Below are positions 36,710 to 45,568 of a stretch of DNA of 64,000 bases, one piece after another (position 1 is the first letter of the stretch; each line of letters opens with the position of its first letter). The DNA is from DATMRS01 sp035566015 (GTDB taxonomy: Bacteria; Pseudomonadota; Alphaproteobacteria; Sphingomonadales; Sphingomonadaceae). The DNA is taken from the NCBI GenBank assembly GCA_035566015.1, contig DATMRS010000009.1, positions 127,957-191,956 on the forward strand, written 5' to 3'. The translations under genes were made by a program, and so were the position numbers. The notes beneath the pieces are model-generated. The model did no database searches. It had not been told where the DNA came from and saw only the letters and a list, made by a program, of their open reading frames with translations.

Positions 36710-37303
36710 ATGATTCGTATCCTTGCCCCTTTCGCCCTCCTGACCCTCCTGATCTCACCCGCCCCGGCGCACCCCGCGCCGCCCGCCACTGCGCGTGTCC
36801 GTCTGCAAACCAGCGAGGGGCCGATCCTCATCGATCTCGACCTGAAGCGGGCGCCGATCACCGCGGGCAATTTCCTGCGCTATGTCGATCAGAAGCGTTT
36901 CGACGGCACCGTCTTCTATCGCGCGGCGCGCACCCGCAACCTGAAGACGCGCGGCTTCGTCCAGGGCGGCATCCGCCACAGCATCCGCCGATCACTACCG
37001 CCCATCGCGCATGAGCCGACGAGCCGGACGGGCATCAAGCATCTCGACGGCACGATCTCGATGGCGCGCGGCGAGCCCGGCAGCGCGATGGGCGATTTTT
37101 TCATCACCGTCGGCCCCGCGCCGGCGATGGACGCGCATCCGGGCAATCCCGGCTATGCCGCCTTCGGCCATGTCGTCGGCGGCATGGATGTCGTCCGGCA
37201 TATCCTGGCAGGCAAGACCTATCCCGATCGCGGATCGGGCGGGATGAAGGGGCAGATGCTGGTGAAGCCGGTTCAGATCGTCACGGCGCGCCGCGTGAAA
37301 TAG
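36710..37303 (+). CDS. Periplasmic peptidyl-prolyl isomerase (cyclophilin)
   Basis: The 197-residue protein has a signal peptide (MIRILAPFALLTLLISPAPA) followed by a cyclophilin domain: VRLQTSEGPILIDLDLKRAP, TAGNFLRYVDQKRFDGTVFY, DGTISMARGEPGSAMGDFFI and GYAAFGHVVGGMDVVRHILA. Several loops match bacterial PpiA/B-type proteins. The usual Arg of the FHR motif is FYR in TVFYRAA. It catalyses proline isomerisation in exported proteins. ATG at 36710 gives the signal peptide; a TTG further upstream would not. Its 3' end overlaps the convergent glycosyltransferase gene by 23 bp. Confidence 0.9.
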   Translation: MIRILAPFALLTLLISPAPAHPAPPATARVRLQTSEGPILIDLDLKRAPITAGNFLRYVDQKRFDGTVFYRAARTRNLKTRGFVQGGIRHSIRRSLPPIAHEPTSRTGIKHLDGTISMARGEPGSAMGDFFITVGPAPAMDAHPGNPGYAAFGHVVGGMDVVRHILAGKTYPDRGSGGMKGQMLVKPVQIVTARRVK

Positions 37304-38873
37304 ACCCGTCGACAAGATCGCGCCGTCTGAGTCCGATGATATCGATCGGCCCACTCTGCCAGCGCGCCACGACGACGCGGCCATGCGACAGCGTGTGGAG
37401 CAATACGTCGCCCTTGTCATAGGCATTCGCGCCCAGCCGGTGCAGCCAGATCGTCGGCACCCCGCGCGCCGCCGGCGACTGCGCGATCGCGTACAGCCGC
37501 TCGGCCGGCAGTGAGAAGACCCCCCGGCTTCCCGTCGGGTTCCAGGCACCGGGGCCGCCGTCGAGCGTCGGCACAGGCGTCGGGATTGCCCGGTCTACGA
37601 AGGCCACGCCCTTGTCGCGCATCGCATAATCGAGCGGCAGTGCACCCTCGTTGGGATAGGACCATATCTCATCACCCGCGCGATAGTGGCGCTGGAGCCA
37701 GGCGACCGTGCCGTACCAGTCTTGCATCGGCGGCGCGGTGGCGATGCGATGATCGAAGCGTGCCATCTCGCCCCCAACCAGGAGCAAAGCGAGGAGCGCC
37801 GGCAGGCGGAGCGAACCGCTGAGCGTCGCGCCGATCGCGAACAACAGCAGCAGCGGCACCGCCACTGGCGTCATCGTTCGCACGATGAACACCGGTGCCT
37901 CAATCAACGAGATCAGGATCGACAGCACGACGGGCAGCACGGCGAGCAGCAACAGCGTGGCGAGCACGCGCCAGCCGTCGCGGCGCCGGAGTAGCGCGAT
38001 CGCGCCGCATAACGCAAGGAACCCTGCCGCCACCGCCAACGCCCCCGGCACCGCCCAGAGGAAGAGCAGCCGCTCTGGAAGACGACTGACATCGAAATGC
38101 AGCCAGGTCGATCTGATCCAGGTCGGCGCCTGATCGAGCAGGATCAACAAAGCGGGCAGGTACAGAATCGCGACGGCAAGGTGCCCGCCGACGAGCCAGA
38201 GCCAGTCGGGCTTCGTCAGATCCCGCCGCAGCACCAGTGTGAGCAGCGCGAGGCCGAGCGCCGCGCCATAGAGCACACCCAGATTGTGCAGCCACAGCAT
38301 CAGCGCGAGCGTGAGCAGATAGAGGAGGAACGCACCGCGTGCGATTCGGCGCGCGCCTGCCGCGACACGGCCGAGCCGGAGAAGCGCGAAAAGCGCGGTT
38401 ACATAGGTCAGGATCAGCACCGGATAGGGCCGCACCTCGCGCGCCATATCGACCAGCGGCGGCGACAGCGCGGCGAGTGCGAACGCCGCCAGCATCGATG
38501 GCAGCGGCGATGAGTCCGGGCGGAACCAGCGCGCCGCCTCGCGCCCGGCCAGTGCCGCGATCGGCAGCGTCAGCAGGCCGCAGCTTATGCCCAGCGCACG
38601 CGAAGCCACCAGCGAATCGCCGAACAGCAACGTCCACAGTCGAAGCAGCGAATAATAAAAGGGCGGATGCGTCTCGTAGAGCGGCACCACATGCCACAGG
38701 AAATGAAAGCCCTTCGCGGCCGCATAGGCGCTATAGCCCTCATCGAGCCAGAAGGGATTGCGTGTTGTGCCCGCGATGCGGAACCAGGCGGCAACGGCCA
38801 GCAAGATAAGGGCGAGGACGCCATAGGCCACGACCCACCGCCCGCGCCAGGCCCGAGATGCTGATTGGTTCAC
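37281..38873 (-). CDS. GT39-like membrane glycosyltransferase
   Basis: The ~530-residue protein has about 11-13 transmembrane helices. Near residue 40 an early periplasmic loop holds the Asp/Glu signature FWLDEGYSAYAAAKG, as in GT-C transferases of the PMT/ArnT class, and THPPFYYSLLRLW follows. Such enzymes take a sugar from a polyprenyl-phosphate donor and add it to protein or lipid on the periplasmic face. The C-terminal ~130 residues are soluble and unrecognised. The GTG start at 38873 is used. It is one of three polytopic proteins in the surface glycosylation block. Confidence 0.8.
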   Translation of the reverse strand: MNQSASRAWRGRWVVAYGVLALILLAVAAWFRIAGTTRNPFWLDEGYSAYAAAKGFHFLWHVVPLYETHPPFYYSLLRLWTLLFGDSLVASRALGISCGLLTLPIAALAGREAARWFRPDSSPLPSMLAAFALAALSPPLVDMAREVRPYPVLILTYVTALFALLRLGRVAAGARRIARGAFLLYLLTLALMLWLHNLGVLYGAALGLALLTLVLRRDLTKPDWLWLVGGHLAVAILYLPALLILLDQAPTWIRSTWLHFDVSRLPERLLFLWAVPGALAVAAGFLALCGAIALLRRRDGWRVLATLLLLAVLPVVLSILISLIEAPVFIVRTMTPVAVPLLLLFAIGATLSGSLRLPALLALLLVGGEMARFDHRIATAPPMQDWYGTVAWLQRHYRAGDEIWSYPNEGALPLDYAMRDKGVAFVDRAIPTPVPTLDGGPGAWNPTGSRGVFSLPAERLYAIAQSPAARGVPTIWLHRLGANAYDKGDVLLHTLSHGRVVVARWQSGPIDIIGLRRRDLVDGSISRGAP

Positions 38874-38956
38874 GATCGCGCGCCCTAGAGCAAAAGGAGG
38901 GCGGCGGGGAAGGGGGTGGTCTTGCGGAGAAGGCGCGCGCCGGAATATTGGCGCCG

Positions 38957-40627
38957 ATGCGCCACCGCCCTGCACCGCCTCCGCTGGAACCCGCCTGGTG
39001 GAACGATCCGCGTTATGCCTGGGCGCTCGTCCTGCTGTGCGGCGCGCCGCTCGTCTGGCCCAGCCTGCCGCCGCTCACCGACGCGCTCGGCCATCTTGCG
39101 CGCTATCATGTCGAGCTGGCGATCGATAGCTCGCCCTGGCTCCATCGCTATTTCGCGTTCAAATGGGCGCTGATCGGCAATCTCGGCGTCGATCTGCTCG
39201 TCGTGCCGCTGGCGCCAATTTTCGGGCTGCAACTGGTGGTTAAGCTGATCGCGCTCACCATTCCGGTACTGACGGCGACGGGGCTGCTGCTGATCGCACG
39301 CGAGGTGTACGGGCGCGTACCGCCCACCTTCGCCTTCGCGCTGCCGCTGACCTACGGCTTCCCCTTCCAGTTCGGCTTTCTCAATCACTGCCTGTCGATG
39401 GCCTTCGCGCTACTCGCCTTCGCGCTGTGGCTACGGCTAGCGCGCGCACGTCGATTCGGCTGGCGCGCCCTGCTGTTCGTGCCGCTCGGCGGGCTGATCT
39501 GGCTGACGCATGCCTTCGGCTGGGCGGTGCTCTGTCTGCTCTGTTTCGCGGCCGAGCTGGTGCGCGACCGGGGCGAAGCACACACGCGCCTTCATGCGCT
39601 GTGGCGGGCGGGCCTGTCTGTCCTTCCGCTCGCGCCGCCCTTCCTGCTCATGCTGCTGTGGCGGAGCGGGCATGTGCGCGGATCGACCGGCGACTGGTTC
39701 GATTTCCCCGCAAAGCACCTCTGGCTGATCGAGGCGCTGCGTGATCGCTGGAAGGCGTTCGACGTCTTCAGCATCAATCTGCTGTGCGCCATCATCCTGT
39801 TCGGGCTGCTCAATCTGCTGCGCTCGCGCAGCCCTTGGATCGAAGCCGGCCTTGCGCGCTTGTCGCGCCACCTGCCCGAATGGCGCCTCGATTTCGAAAG
39901 GTTGCTGGGCGTCGCCACCCTGTTTCTCGTCATCGCCTATATCATGCTGCCACGTATCCTGCTGGGATCGGCCTATGCCGACATGCGGCTGACCCCTTAT
40001 GCGCTCGCCATCGGCCTGATCGCGCTTTCGCCGCCGCGCGACAGCCGTCGTTTCGCCAGCGTCCTCGCGGTCGCCGGCCTCATCTTCTTCGTCGCGCGGA
40101 TCGGAACGAACACCTGGAACTTCATAGGCTATGACCGCGCCTATACCCGCCAGTTACGCGCGATCGACCATATCGCGCCCGGATCGCGCGTGCTGGTGCT
40201 CGTCAACCTGCAATGCAATCGCCATTGGCCGCGATCGCGGATGGATCATCTTGGCAGTCAGGCGATCGTCCGCAAGGACGCCTTCGTCAACGGCCAGTGG
40301 GTGATGCCGGGCGCACAGCTCCTCAGCGTCACCTATGCCGCCGCCGGTCGCTTCGCGACCGATCCGACACAATTGCTGCGCCCCGAGGAGTGTCGCGCCC
40401 ATAACGAGCCGACCCTAGCCGACACGCTCGCCCATTTCCCGCGCGACGCGTTCGATTATTTCTGGCTGATCGACATGCCGCCCGAACGCTGGGTCCACGA
40501 TCCCGGCCTGATGCCGATCTGGCATGGGAAACGCGGCATCCTCTACCGCGTCCTCCATCCTCAGCCCGCCTCGGCGACGATCCCCAGCGACACGCCGAAG
40601 GGCAACGAACCGCGCCCCACCCAATAG
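38957..40627 (+). CDS. Polytopic membrane protein, GT-C-like, function unknown
   Basis: This 556-residue protein has about 11 transmembrane helices over the first ~400 residues, and a C-terminal soluble part ending with YFWLIDMPPERWVHDPGLMP. The first periplasmic loop contains PSLPPLTDALGHLARYHVEL, whose Asp sits where GT-C transferases keep a catalytic acid. I know no named family for it. The ATG at 38957 gives a plausible start; an upstream TTG frame overlaps the divergent gene. The 3' end overlaps the convergent methyltransferase by 67 bp. The neighbourhood implies polyprenyl-linked sugar transfer, by inference. Confidence 0.7.
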   Translation: MRHRPAPPPLEPAWWNDPRYAWALVLLCGAPLVWPSLPPLTDALGHLARYHVELAIDSSPWLHRYFAFKWALIGNLGVDLLVVPLAPIFGLQLVVKLIALTIPVLTATGLLLIAREVYGRVPPTFAFALPLTYGFPFQFGFLNHCLSMAFALLAFALWLRLARARRFGWRALLFVPLGGLIWLTHAFGWAVLCLLCFAAELVRDRGEAHTRLHALWRAGLSVLPLAPPFLLMLLWRSGHVRGSTGDWFDFPAKHLWLIEALRDRWKAFDVFSINLLCAIILFGLLNLLRSRSPWIEAGLARLSRHLPEWRLDFERLLGVATLFLVIAYIMLPRILLGSAYADMRLTPYALAIGLIALSPPRDSRRFASVLAVAGLIFFVARIGTNTWNFIGYDRAYTRQLRAIDHIAPGSRVLVLVNLQCNRHWPRSRMDHLGSQAIVRKDAFVNGQWVMPGAQLLSVTYAAAGRFATDPTQLLRPEECRAHNEPTLADTLAHFPRDAFDYFWLIDMPPERWVHDPGLMPIWHGKRGILYRVLHPQPASATIPSDTPKGNEPRPTQ

Positions 40628-41289
40628 CGTTCGGATGCGAACAGCCCGCGCAATAGCGCATTGACCGGCCGGGACGGCATCGCATCGTCGCCGCTCTCAT
40701 GCCCCGTCAGCCGCCCGATCGCGCGCGCGGCAACGATCGGCGGGAAGAGCAATGTGTTGAAATGGGTAAGGTGTCGCACGCGAAAGCCGGTGCCTTCGAA
40801 AACCGCGCGCAGGCTTTTCGCGGTATAACGGCGCTGATGGTGATGGGCGATGTCATGTGCGCTCCACAGCCACGGCATCGCAGGCACCGTCACCAGCATC
40901 CGCCCGCACGGCGCAAGCTTCGGCCGAAGCGCCGCCAGCGCCTCGCGATCGCCGGGGATATGTTCCAGCACGTCGAGCATGGCGATCAGATTATAGGCGC
41001 CGTCGTCGAGCGCGACGCCATCGGGCAGCAGCCCGCCCTTGACCGCAATGCCGCTGCGCTTCGCCGCCAGTGCGCGCGCGGGATCGTCGGGCTCGACCGC
41101 GTCAACCGTGCCATATCGCTGGAGCAACGCGAGGTTCGATCCCGTGCCGCAACCCATTTCCAGAATTCGTGCGCCGGTAGGCAGGTCGGCCTGCTTCTCG
41201 ATCAGGGTTGCGATGATCCGTCGCCGCGCGACGAACCACCAATGGTCCTGATCGATCTCGGCCATGCGGTCATACGTAGCGCGTTCCAT
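40561..41289 (-). CDS. Class I SAM-dependent methyltransferase
   Basis: The 242-residue protein starts MERATYDRMAEIDQDHWWFV and has the SAM motif ARILEMGCGTGSNLALLQRYG (trimmed here to ILEMGCGTGSN) with post-I acidic residue VDAVEPD, then LIAMLDVLEHI and GRMLVTVPAMPWLWSAHD. The HHHQRRYTAKSLRAVFEG segment is common in methyltransferases next to glycosyltransferases. The substrate may be a polyprenyl-linked sugar, by context. Its start overlaps the GT2 stop (TGATG), so it is the last gene of the gtrA-GT2-methyltransferase operon. Confidence 0.87.
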   Translation of the reverse strand: MERATYDRMAEIDQDHWWFVARRRIIATLIEKQADLPTGARILEMGCGTGSNLALLQRYGTVDAVEPDDPARALAAKRSGIAVKGGLLPDGVALDDGAYNLIAMLDVLEHIPGDREALAALRPKLAPCGRMLVTVPAMPWLWSAHDIAHHHQRRYTAKSLRAVFEGTGFRVRHLTHFNTLLFPPIVAARAIGRLTGHESGDDAMPSRPVNALLRGLFASERYWVGRGSLPFGVSLGIVAEAG

Positions 41290-42254
41290 CAATCGCCCCC
41301 GATCCGTTCGCGCACGACATAGATCGGCCGTCGCTTCACCTCGACGAGGATGCGTCCGACATATTCGCCCAATATGCCGAGCGAGAGGAGCTGTACCCCG
41401 CCGATGAACAGGGTCGCCACCATCAGCGAAGGATAGCCCGCCACGTCGCCACCGTGGATCAGCGTGCGCGCGATCAAAAAAAGCGCGTAGAGCAAGGCGA
41501 CAAGGGCGATCCCGCCGCCGATATAGGACCAGACGCGCAGCGGCACGGTCGAGGCCGAGGTGATGCCGTCGATCGCAAGCGTCCACAATTTCCAATAATT
41601 GAACTTGGTCTGGCCCGTCGTCCGCTCGACCCGGTCATATTCTACCGCCGCCTGCCGGAATCCCGACCAGGCGAACAGTCCCTTCATGAAGCGGTTCCGC
41701 TCGGGCATCAGCCGGATCACCTCGACCACCTTGCGATCGAGCAGGCGGAAGTCGCCTGCATGTTCGGGTATCTTGTCCGACGACAGCCAATTGTGCGCGC
41801 GATAATAGAAATCGGCGGTGAGGCGCTTGGGAAAGGAGTCGCTCGCCCGGTTGCGGCGAACGCCGTAGACGACCTCATAGCCCTCGCGCCATTTGTCGAT
41901 CATCTGCCCGATCACCTCGGGCGGGTCCTGCAGATCGACGTCGATCGGGATGACGGCGTCGCCCCGCGCATTATCCAGCCCGGCCGAAAGCGCGGCTTCC
42001 TTGCCGAAATTGCGCGAGAGGGAGAGGCCGCGCACGCGCTTGTCGGCGCGCCAGGCGGCATGGATGGCGGCCAGCGTCGCGTCGCGGCTGCCGTCGTCGA
42101 TGAACAGCATCTCCCAGCGGATCGGTGCACCGGTTGGATCATGCAGGCCGTCGAGCACCGCGCCGACGCGCGCGACGAAGGGTCCGATCCCGGACTCCTC
42201 GTCCTTGACCGGCACGATCATCGAAAGCGTCGGCGGCACCTCGCTCATCGCCAT
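41289..42254 (-). CDS. GT2 polyprenyl-phosphate glycosyltransferase (GtrB/ArnC-like)
   Basis: The 321-residue protein has the GT2 fold (LSMIVPVKDEESGIGPFVAR, MLFIDDGSRDATL, LSLSRNFGKEAALSAGLDNA, DVDLQDPPEVIGQMI) and two C-terminal membrane helices (around 235-285). The R-N-F-G-KE and DLQDPPE motifs are those of GtrB, DPM1 and ArnC relatives. These load a sugar onto undecaprenyl phosphate at the cytoplasmic face. It follows gtrA by 38 bp, giving the standard GtrB-GtrA flippase pair. Confidence 0.92.
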   Translation of the reverse strand: MAMSEVPPTLSMIVPVKDEESGIGPFVARVGAVLDGLHDPTGAPIRWEMLFIDDGSRDATLAAIHAAWRADKRVRGLSLSRNFGKEAALSAGLDNARGDAVIPIDVDLQDPPEVIGQMIDKWREGYEVVYGVRRNRASDSFPKRLTADFYYRAHNWLSSDKIPEHAGDFRLLDRKVVEVIRLMPERNRFMKGLFAWSGFRQAAVEYDRVERTTGQTKFNYWKLWTLAIDGITSASTVPLRVWSYIGGGIALVALLYALFLIARTLIHGGDVAGYPSLMVATLFIGGVQLLSLGILGEYVGRILVEVKRRPIYVVRERIGGD

Positions 42255-42292
42255 GTCCTATCGCATCGCGCGGCCACGCGGCAATCGCGGGC

Positions 42293-42703
42293 TCATTCGA
42301 AGACCCACCGGCGGTTGAGCCAAAAGACCAGAAGCGGCGTCACGCACAACGTGAAGGGTATCGGCCACCAGGTCGGCCCGCCGAGATAGCGGACGAACAG
42401 CCACACCCACAGGCTGTTGAGCGCGAGGCTGACAAGCGAGACGAGGACGAAGCGTCCGCCGGTGCGCATCGGATTGTCGCGCCGGCCGTGGCCGCGAAAG
42501 CTCCAGCGGCTGTGCACGACATAGCCGACAAGCACCGCCGCCACATAGCCGATCACCATTGCAAGGTTGGGATCGACACCCAGGAAGGTCGCGCCGATCC
42601 AGTAGATCGCAATATTGACGACGCTCGCAAAGCCGCCGGTGATGCCGTAGCGGAAAAGCTGGCCGGCCAGCTCGCGATGCGGCGCTATCCATTTCGCCAA
42701 CAT
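42293..42703 (-). CDS. GtrA-family flippase
   Basis: The 136-residue protein has four transmembrane helices. The GtrA signature is present: LFRYGITGGFASVVNIAIYW, AMVIGYVAAVLVGYVVHSRW, SFRGHGRRDNPMRTGGRFVL and NSLWVWLFVRYLGGPTW. GtrA proteins flip undecaprenyl-phosphate-sugar to the periplasm. The ATG at 42703 is preceded by GGGGGA five bases upstream; an ATG at 42730 would lengthen it by nine residues. It is the first gene of the gtrA-GT2-methyltransferase operon and divergent from the 604-residue membrane protein. Confidence 0.93.
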   Translation of the reverse strand: MLAKWIAPHRELAGQLFRYGITGGFASVVNIAIYWIGATFLGVDPNLAMVIGYVAAVLVGYVVHSRWSFRGHGRRDNPMRTGGRFVLVSLVSLALNSLWVWLFVRYLGGPTWWPIPFTLCVTPLLVFWLNRRWVFE

Positions 42704-42763
42704 TACGAATCCCCCGACTCGGCCGTGCATGCTTGCCCTTTGCGCCGCAGCAACTAATGGCCG

Positions 42764-44578
42764 ATGACGACCATGCCTAGTACCCACCCTGCAGATGCCG
42801 GAACCGATCCGATCGCGGAGGCCGTGCCGCGTCGCTGGTTCTGCCTGACGATGCTGTTCTGGCTGGTCACGTCGCTGGCGCTGATCGGCTGGAAATGGGG
42901 ATCGATCCACTGGTTCGCGCTGGGCGACACCGACGACAATATGCGCATGAGCCAGGTGCGCGCTCTGCTCGCGGGGCAGGGCTGGTTCGATCTTCGCCAG
43001 CACAAGCTCGATCCGCTGTTCGGCGGCGCCAATATCCATTGGTCGCGGATCGTCGACCTGCCGATCGCGGGACTGATCCTCGCGCTCAAGCCCGTGCTCG
43101 GCGGAGCGCTGGCCGAAAAATGGGCGGCGGGAATCGCGCCGCTGATCCCGTTTGGCGTCGCACTCTGGGCCGGCGCGCTCGCGACACGGCGGCTGGTGGC
43201 GCCGGCGGCATTCGCGCTCGCCTCAGCCATCCTGCTCTGCGCGCCGAATACCATGGGTATGTGGATGCCGCTCCGCATCGATCATCATGGCTGGCAGCTC
43301 GCGTTGCTCATGCTCGCGGTTGCGGCCATTGCCGATCGGAATCGCGTGCGCGGCGGCTGGGTGTTGGGGGTGAGCAGCGCGATATCGATCGCGATCGGGC
43401 TCGAAATGCTGCCCTATATCGCACTTCTCGGTGGGCTCACCGCCTTATGGTGGGTGTGGGACCGGGCCGAGGCGCCCCGGCTCGGCGCCTATGGCGCCTC
43501 ACTCGCGGCGGGCTGCGCGCTCGGTTATGCGGGCTTCGCCTCGTGGGACAACCGGCTGCCCGTCTGCGATGCGCTCTCGCCCGTCTGGCTGTCCGCCGCT
43601 TTATTCGGCGGAGGGCTGATGGTGGCGCTCGCCTTCCTCCGCGCGGAGGATCGGCGCGTCCGTCTCGGCTGTGCCGTGGTCGCCGCGCTGCTGGTGGCGG
43701 GCGGCTTCGCGCTGGCCTGGCCGCAATGCCTTGCCCGGCCCGAGCATGTCTCGCCCGAACTCTATCAGCTCTGGCTCAAGAATGTGCGCGAGGCAAAGCC
43801 GATCTACGCGCAGAGCTGGCGTGTCGCGGTGCCGATGACGGCGCTGCCGGTCGTCGGCGTCGTCGGCAGCCTGTATGCGCTGCGCCGCGCGTGGGGGACC
43901 GACCGGGCCGCGCCGTGGGGCATGGCGGCGCTGTTGACGATCGCGGCGTTCGGCCTGCTGCTCTGGCAAACGCGCGCTGCGCCCGCCGCACAGATGCTTG
44001 CCGTTCCCGGCGCGACCGCGCTTGGCTGGGGGCTGATGCGCTGGCTGTTGGGGCGGCGCCGGGCGCTGGTGCGCGTGGCCGGCGCGGCGACCACCTTCCT
44101 GCTCGTCTCGGGTCTGATCGTCAGCCTTGCCGTCAAGGAGATACCCGCGCCCAAGCCGAGCGCCTATCGCAAGGCGGTGCGCCAGGCGAACGCGAAATGC
44201 CCGACACTGCCGGCGCTGCGCCCGATCGCCGGGCTGCCTGCGACGACGATCCTTACCTTCGTCGATCTGGGCCCGCGCCTCATCACCGTGACGCATCACA
44301 GCGCGATCGGCGGCCCCTACCACCGCAATGGCGCGGCGATCATCGACATCCATCACGCTTTCCGCAGCGCCGATCCCGAAGTCGCCCACCAGGTGATGCG
44401 CCGTCACGGCGCGACGCTACTGCTGATCTGCCCCGGCATGTCCGAATCGACGATCTATGCGTCAGAAGCGAAAAAGGGCTTCTATACGCAGCTCGATCAT
44501 GGCCATGTACCCGGCTGGCTGGTGCCCGTGCCATTGCCCAAGGGTTCGCCGTACAAGCTCTGGCGCAGGATCGGCTGA
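42764..44578 (+). CDS. Large polytopic membrane protein, STT3/GT-C-like
   Basis: The 604-residue protein has ~11 transmembrane helices. Its first periplasmic loop reads FALGDTDDNMRMSQVRALLA, then QGWFDLRQHKLDPLFGGANI and HWSRIVDLPIAGLILAL. The acidic pair in GDTDD is where STT3/PglB-type and other GT-C transferases carry a catalytic Asp. A second conserved stretch MWMPLRIDHHGWQLALL follows. The C-terminal ~130 residues are periplasmic and unrecognised. It may be the acceptor-specific transferase for the lipid-linked sugar made by the adjacent GT2/GtrA pair. The function is inferred. Confidence 0.72.
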   Translation: MTTMPSTHPADAGTDPIAEAVPRRWFCLTMLFWLVTSLALIGWKWGSIHWFALGDTDDNMRMSQVRALLAGQGWFDLRQHKLDPLFGGANIHWSRIVDLPIAGLILALKPVLGGALAEKWAAGIAPLIPFGVALWAGALATRRLVAPAAFALASAILLCAPNTMGMWMPLRIDHHGWQLALLMLAVAAIADRNRVRGGWVLGVSSAISIAIGLEMLPYIALLGGLTALWWVWDRAEAPRLGAYGASLAAGCALGYAGFASWDNRLPVCDALSPVWLSAALFGGGLMVALAFLRAEDRRVRLGCAVVAALLVAGGFALAWPQCLARPEHVSPELYQLWLKNVREAKPIYAQSWRVAVPMTALPVVGVVGSLYALRRAWGTDRAAPWGMAALLTIAAFGLLLWQTRAAPAAQMLAVPGATALGWGLMRWLLGRRRALVRVAGAATTFLLVSGLIVSLAVKEIPAPKPSAYRKAVRQANAKCPTLPALRPIAGLPATTILTFVDLGPRLITVTHHSAIGGPYHRNGAAIIDIHHAFRSADPEVAHQVMRRHGATLLLICPGMSESTIYASEAKKGFYTQLDHGHVPGWLVPVPLPKGSPYKLWRRIG

Positions 44579-44646
44579 CGGCGGGGCTTGGCACGGGCAC
44601 GATCGAGCCCACATAAGGGCCTGCTACGACGACAAGGGAGTGATCG

Positions 44647-45558
44647 GTGGCGACATTGGGATTGAGTGCGGCCGACCGCGAGGCGATCGAGGCGTTCAAG
44701 CGCGAGGTGATCGAACCGTCGATGGAGTCGCTCATCATCCTCGATTTCTGGGCCGAATGGTGCGGGCCATGCAAGGCGCTGGGCCCGGCGCTCGAAAAGG
44801 TCGCGGCCGACTATGCCGACAAGGGCGTGAAGCTCGTCAAGATCGACGTCGACGCCAACAAGATGATCGCCGCCCAGTTTCGCGTGCAATCGATCCCCAC
44901 CGTCTACGCGCTGTTCCAGGGACAGCTCGTCGCCGATCTGACGCCCGCGCGCAGCGAGAGCCAGCTCAAGGCCGCGCTCGACCAGATATTGAAGAAGGTT
45001 CCCGTGAAGGGCGACGATGCGCGCCGCGCGGAGGATCTCGCCCCGCTGATCGCGATGGGCGAGGAGACGCTGGAGCAGGGCGACGCCGAACGCGCGCTCT
45101 CGATCTTCACCCAGATCATGGATATGGCGCCCGACGATCCGGCGGTAATCGGCGGGCAGGCGCGCGCGCTCGTGCAGCTCGGTCGCGCTGACGAAGCTGA
45201 GGCGCTGCTGGACGGCGTGCCTGAAGACAAAGCGGGCGACCCCGCGATCGCCCGCGCCCGCGCCGCGATCAGCCTCGCCCGCGAAGCGAGGCCGGCGGCC
45301 GATCTTTCGGGGCTGGAAGGGCGGGTCGCGGCACATCCCGACGATCTCGATGCGCGGTTCGAGCTGGCGGGCGCCGAGATGGCGGCGGGACGGCGCGACG
45401 CTGCCGCCGATCAGCTTCTGGCGATCATCGAGCGCGATCGTGACTGGAATGAGGGTGCGGCCCGCGCGCAGCTCCTCAAGCTGTTCGAGGTGGTCGGCAT
45501 TTCCGATCCCTGGGTGAGCGCGCAGCGTCGGCGACTCTCCGCGATTCTCTTCACCTGA
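44647..45558 (+). CDS. Thioredoxin-TPR chaperone (CnoX-like)
   Basis: The 303-residue protein has an N-terminal thioredoxin fold (LIILDFWAEWCGPCKALGPA; active-site WCGPC near 37-41) and C-terminal TPR-type helices (ALSIFTQIMDMAPDDPAVIG, ARFELAGAEMAAGRRDAAAD). CnoX proteins bind unfolding substrates and deliver them to GroEL. The E. coli member lacks the second Cys (SxxC), while this one keeps both, so it may be redox-active. The GTG start at 44647 is used. It heads a trio with the Lon-substrate domain protein and Trm112. Confidence 0.9.
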   Translation: MATLGLSAADREAIEAFKREVIEPSMESLIILDFWAEWCGPCKALGPALEKVAADYADKGVKLVKIDVDANKMIAAQFRVQSIPTVYALFQGQLVADLTPARSESQLKAALDQILKKVPVKGDDARRAEDLAPLIAMGEETLEQGDAERALSIFTQIMDMAPDDPAVIGGQARALVQLGRADEAEALLDGVPEDKAGDPAIARARAAISLAREARPAADLSGLEGRVAAHPDDLDARFELAGAEMAAGRRDAAADQLLAIIERDRDWNEGAARAQLLKLFEVVGISDPWVSAQRRRLSAILFT

Positions 45559-45568
45559 TCGGGCGTTG

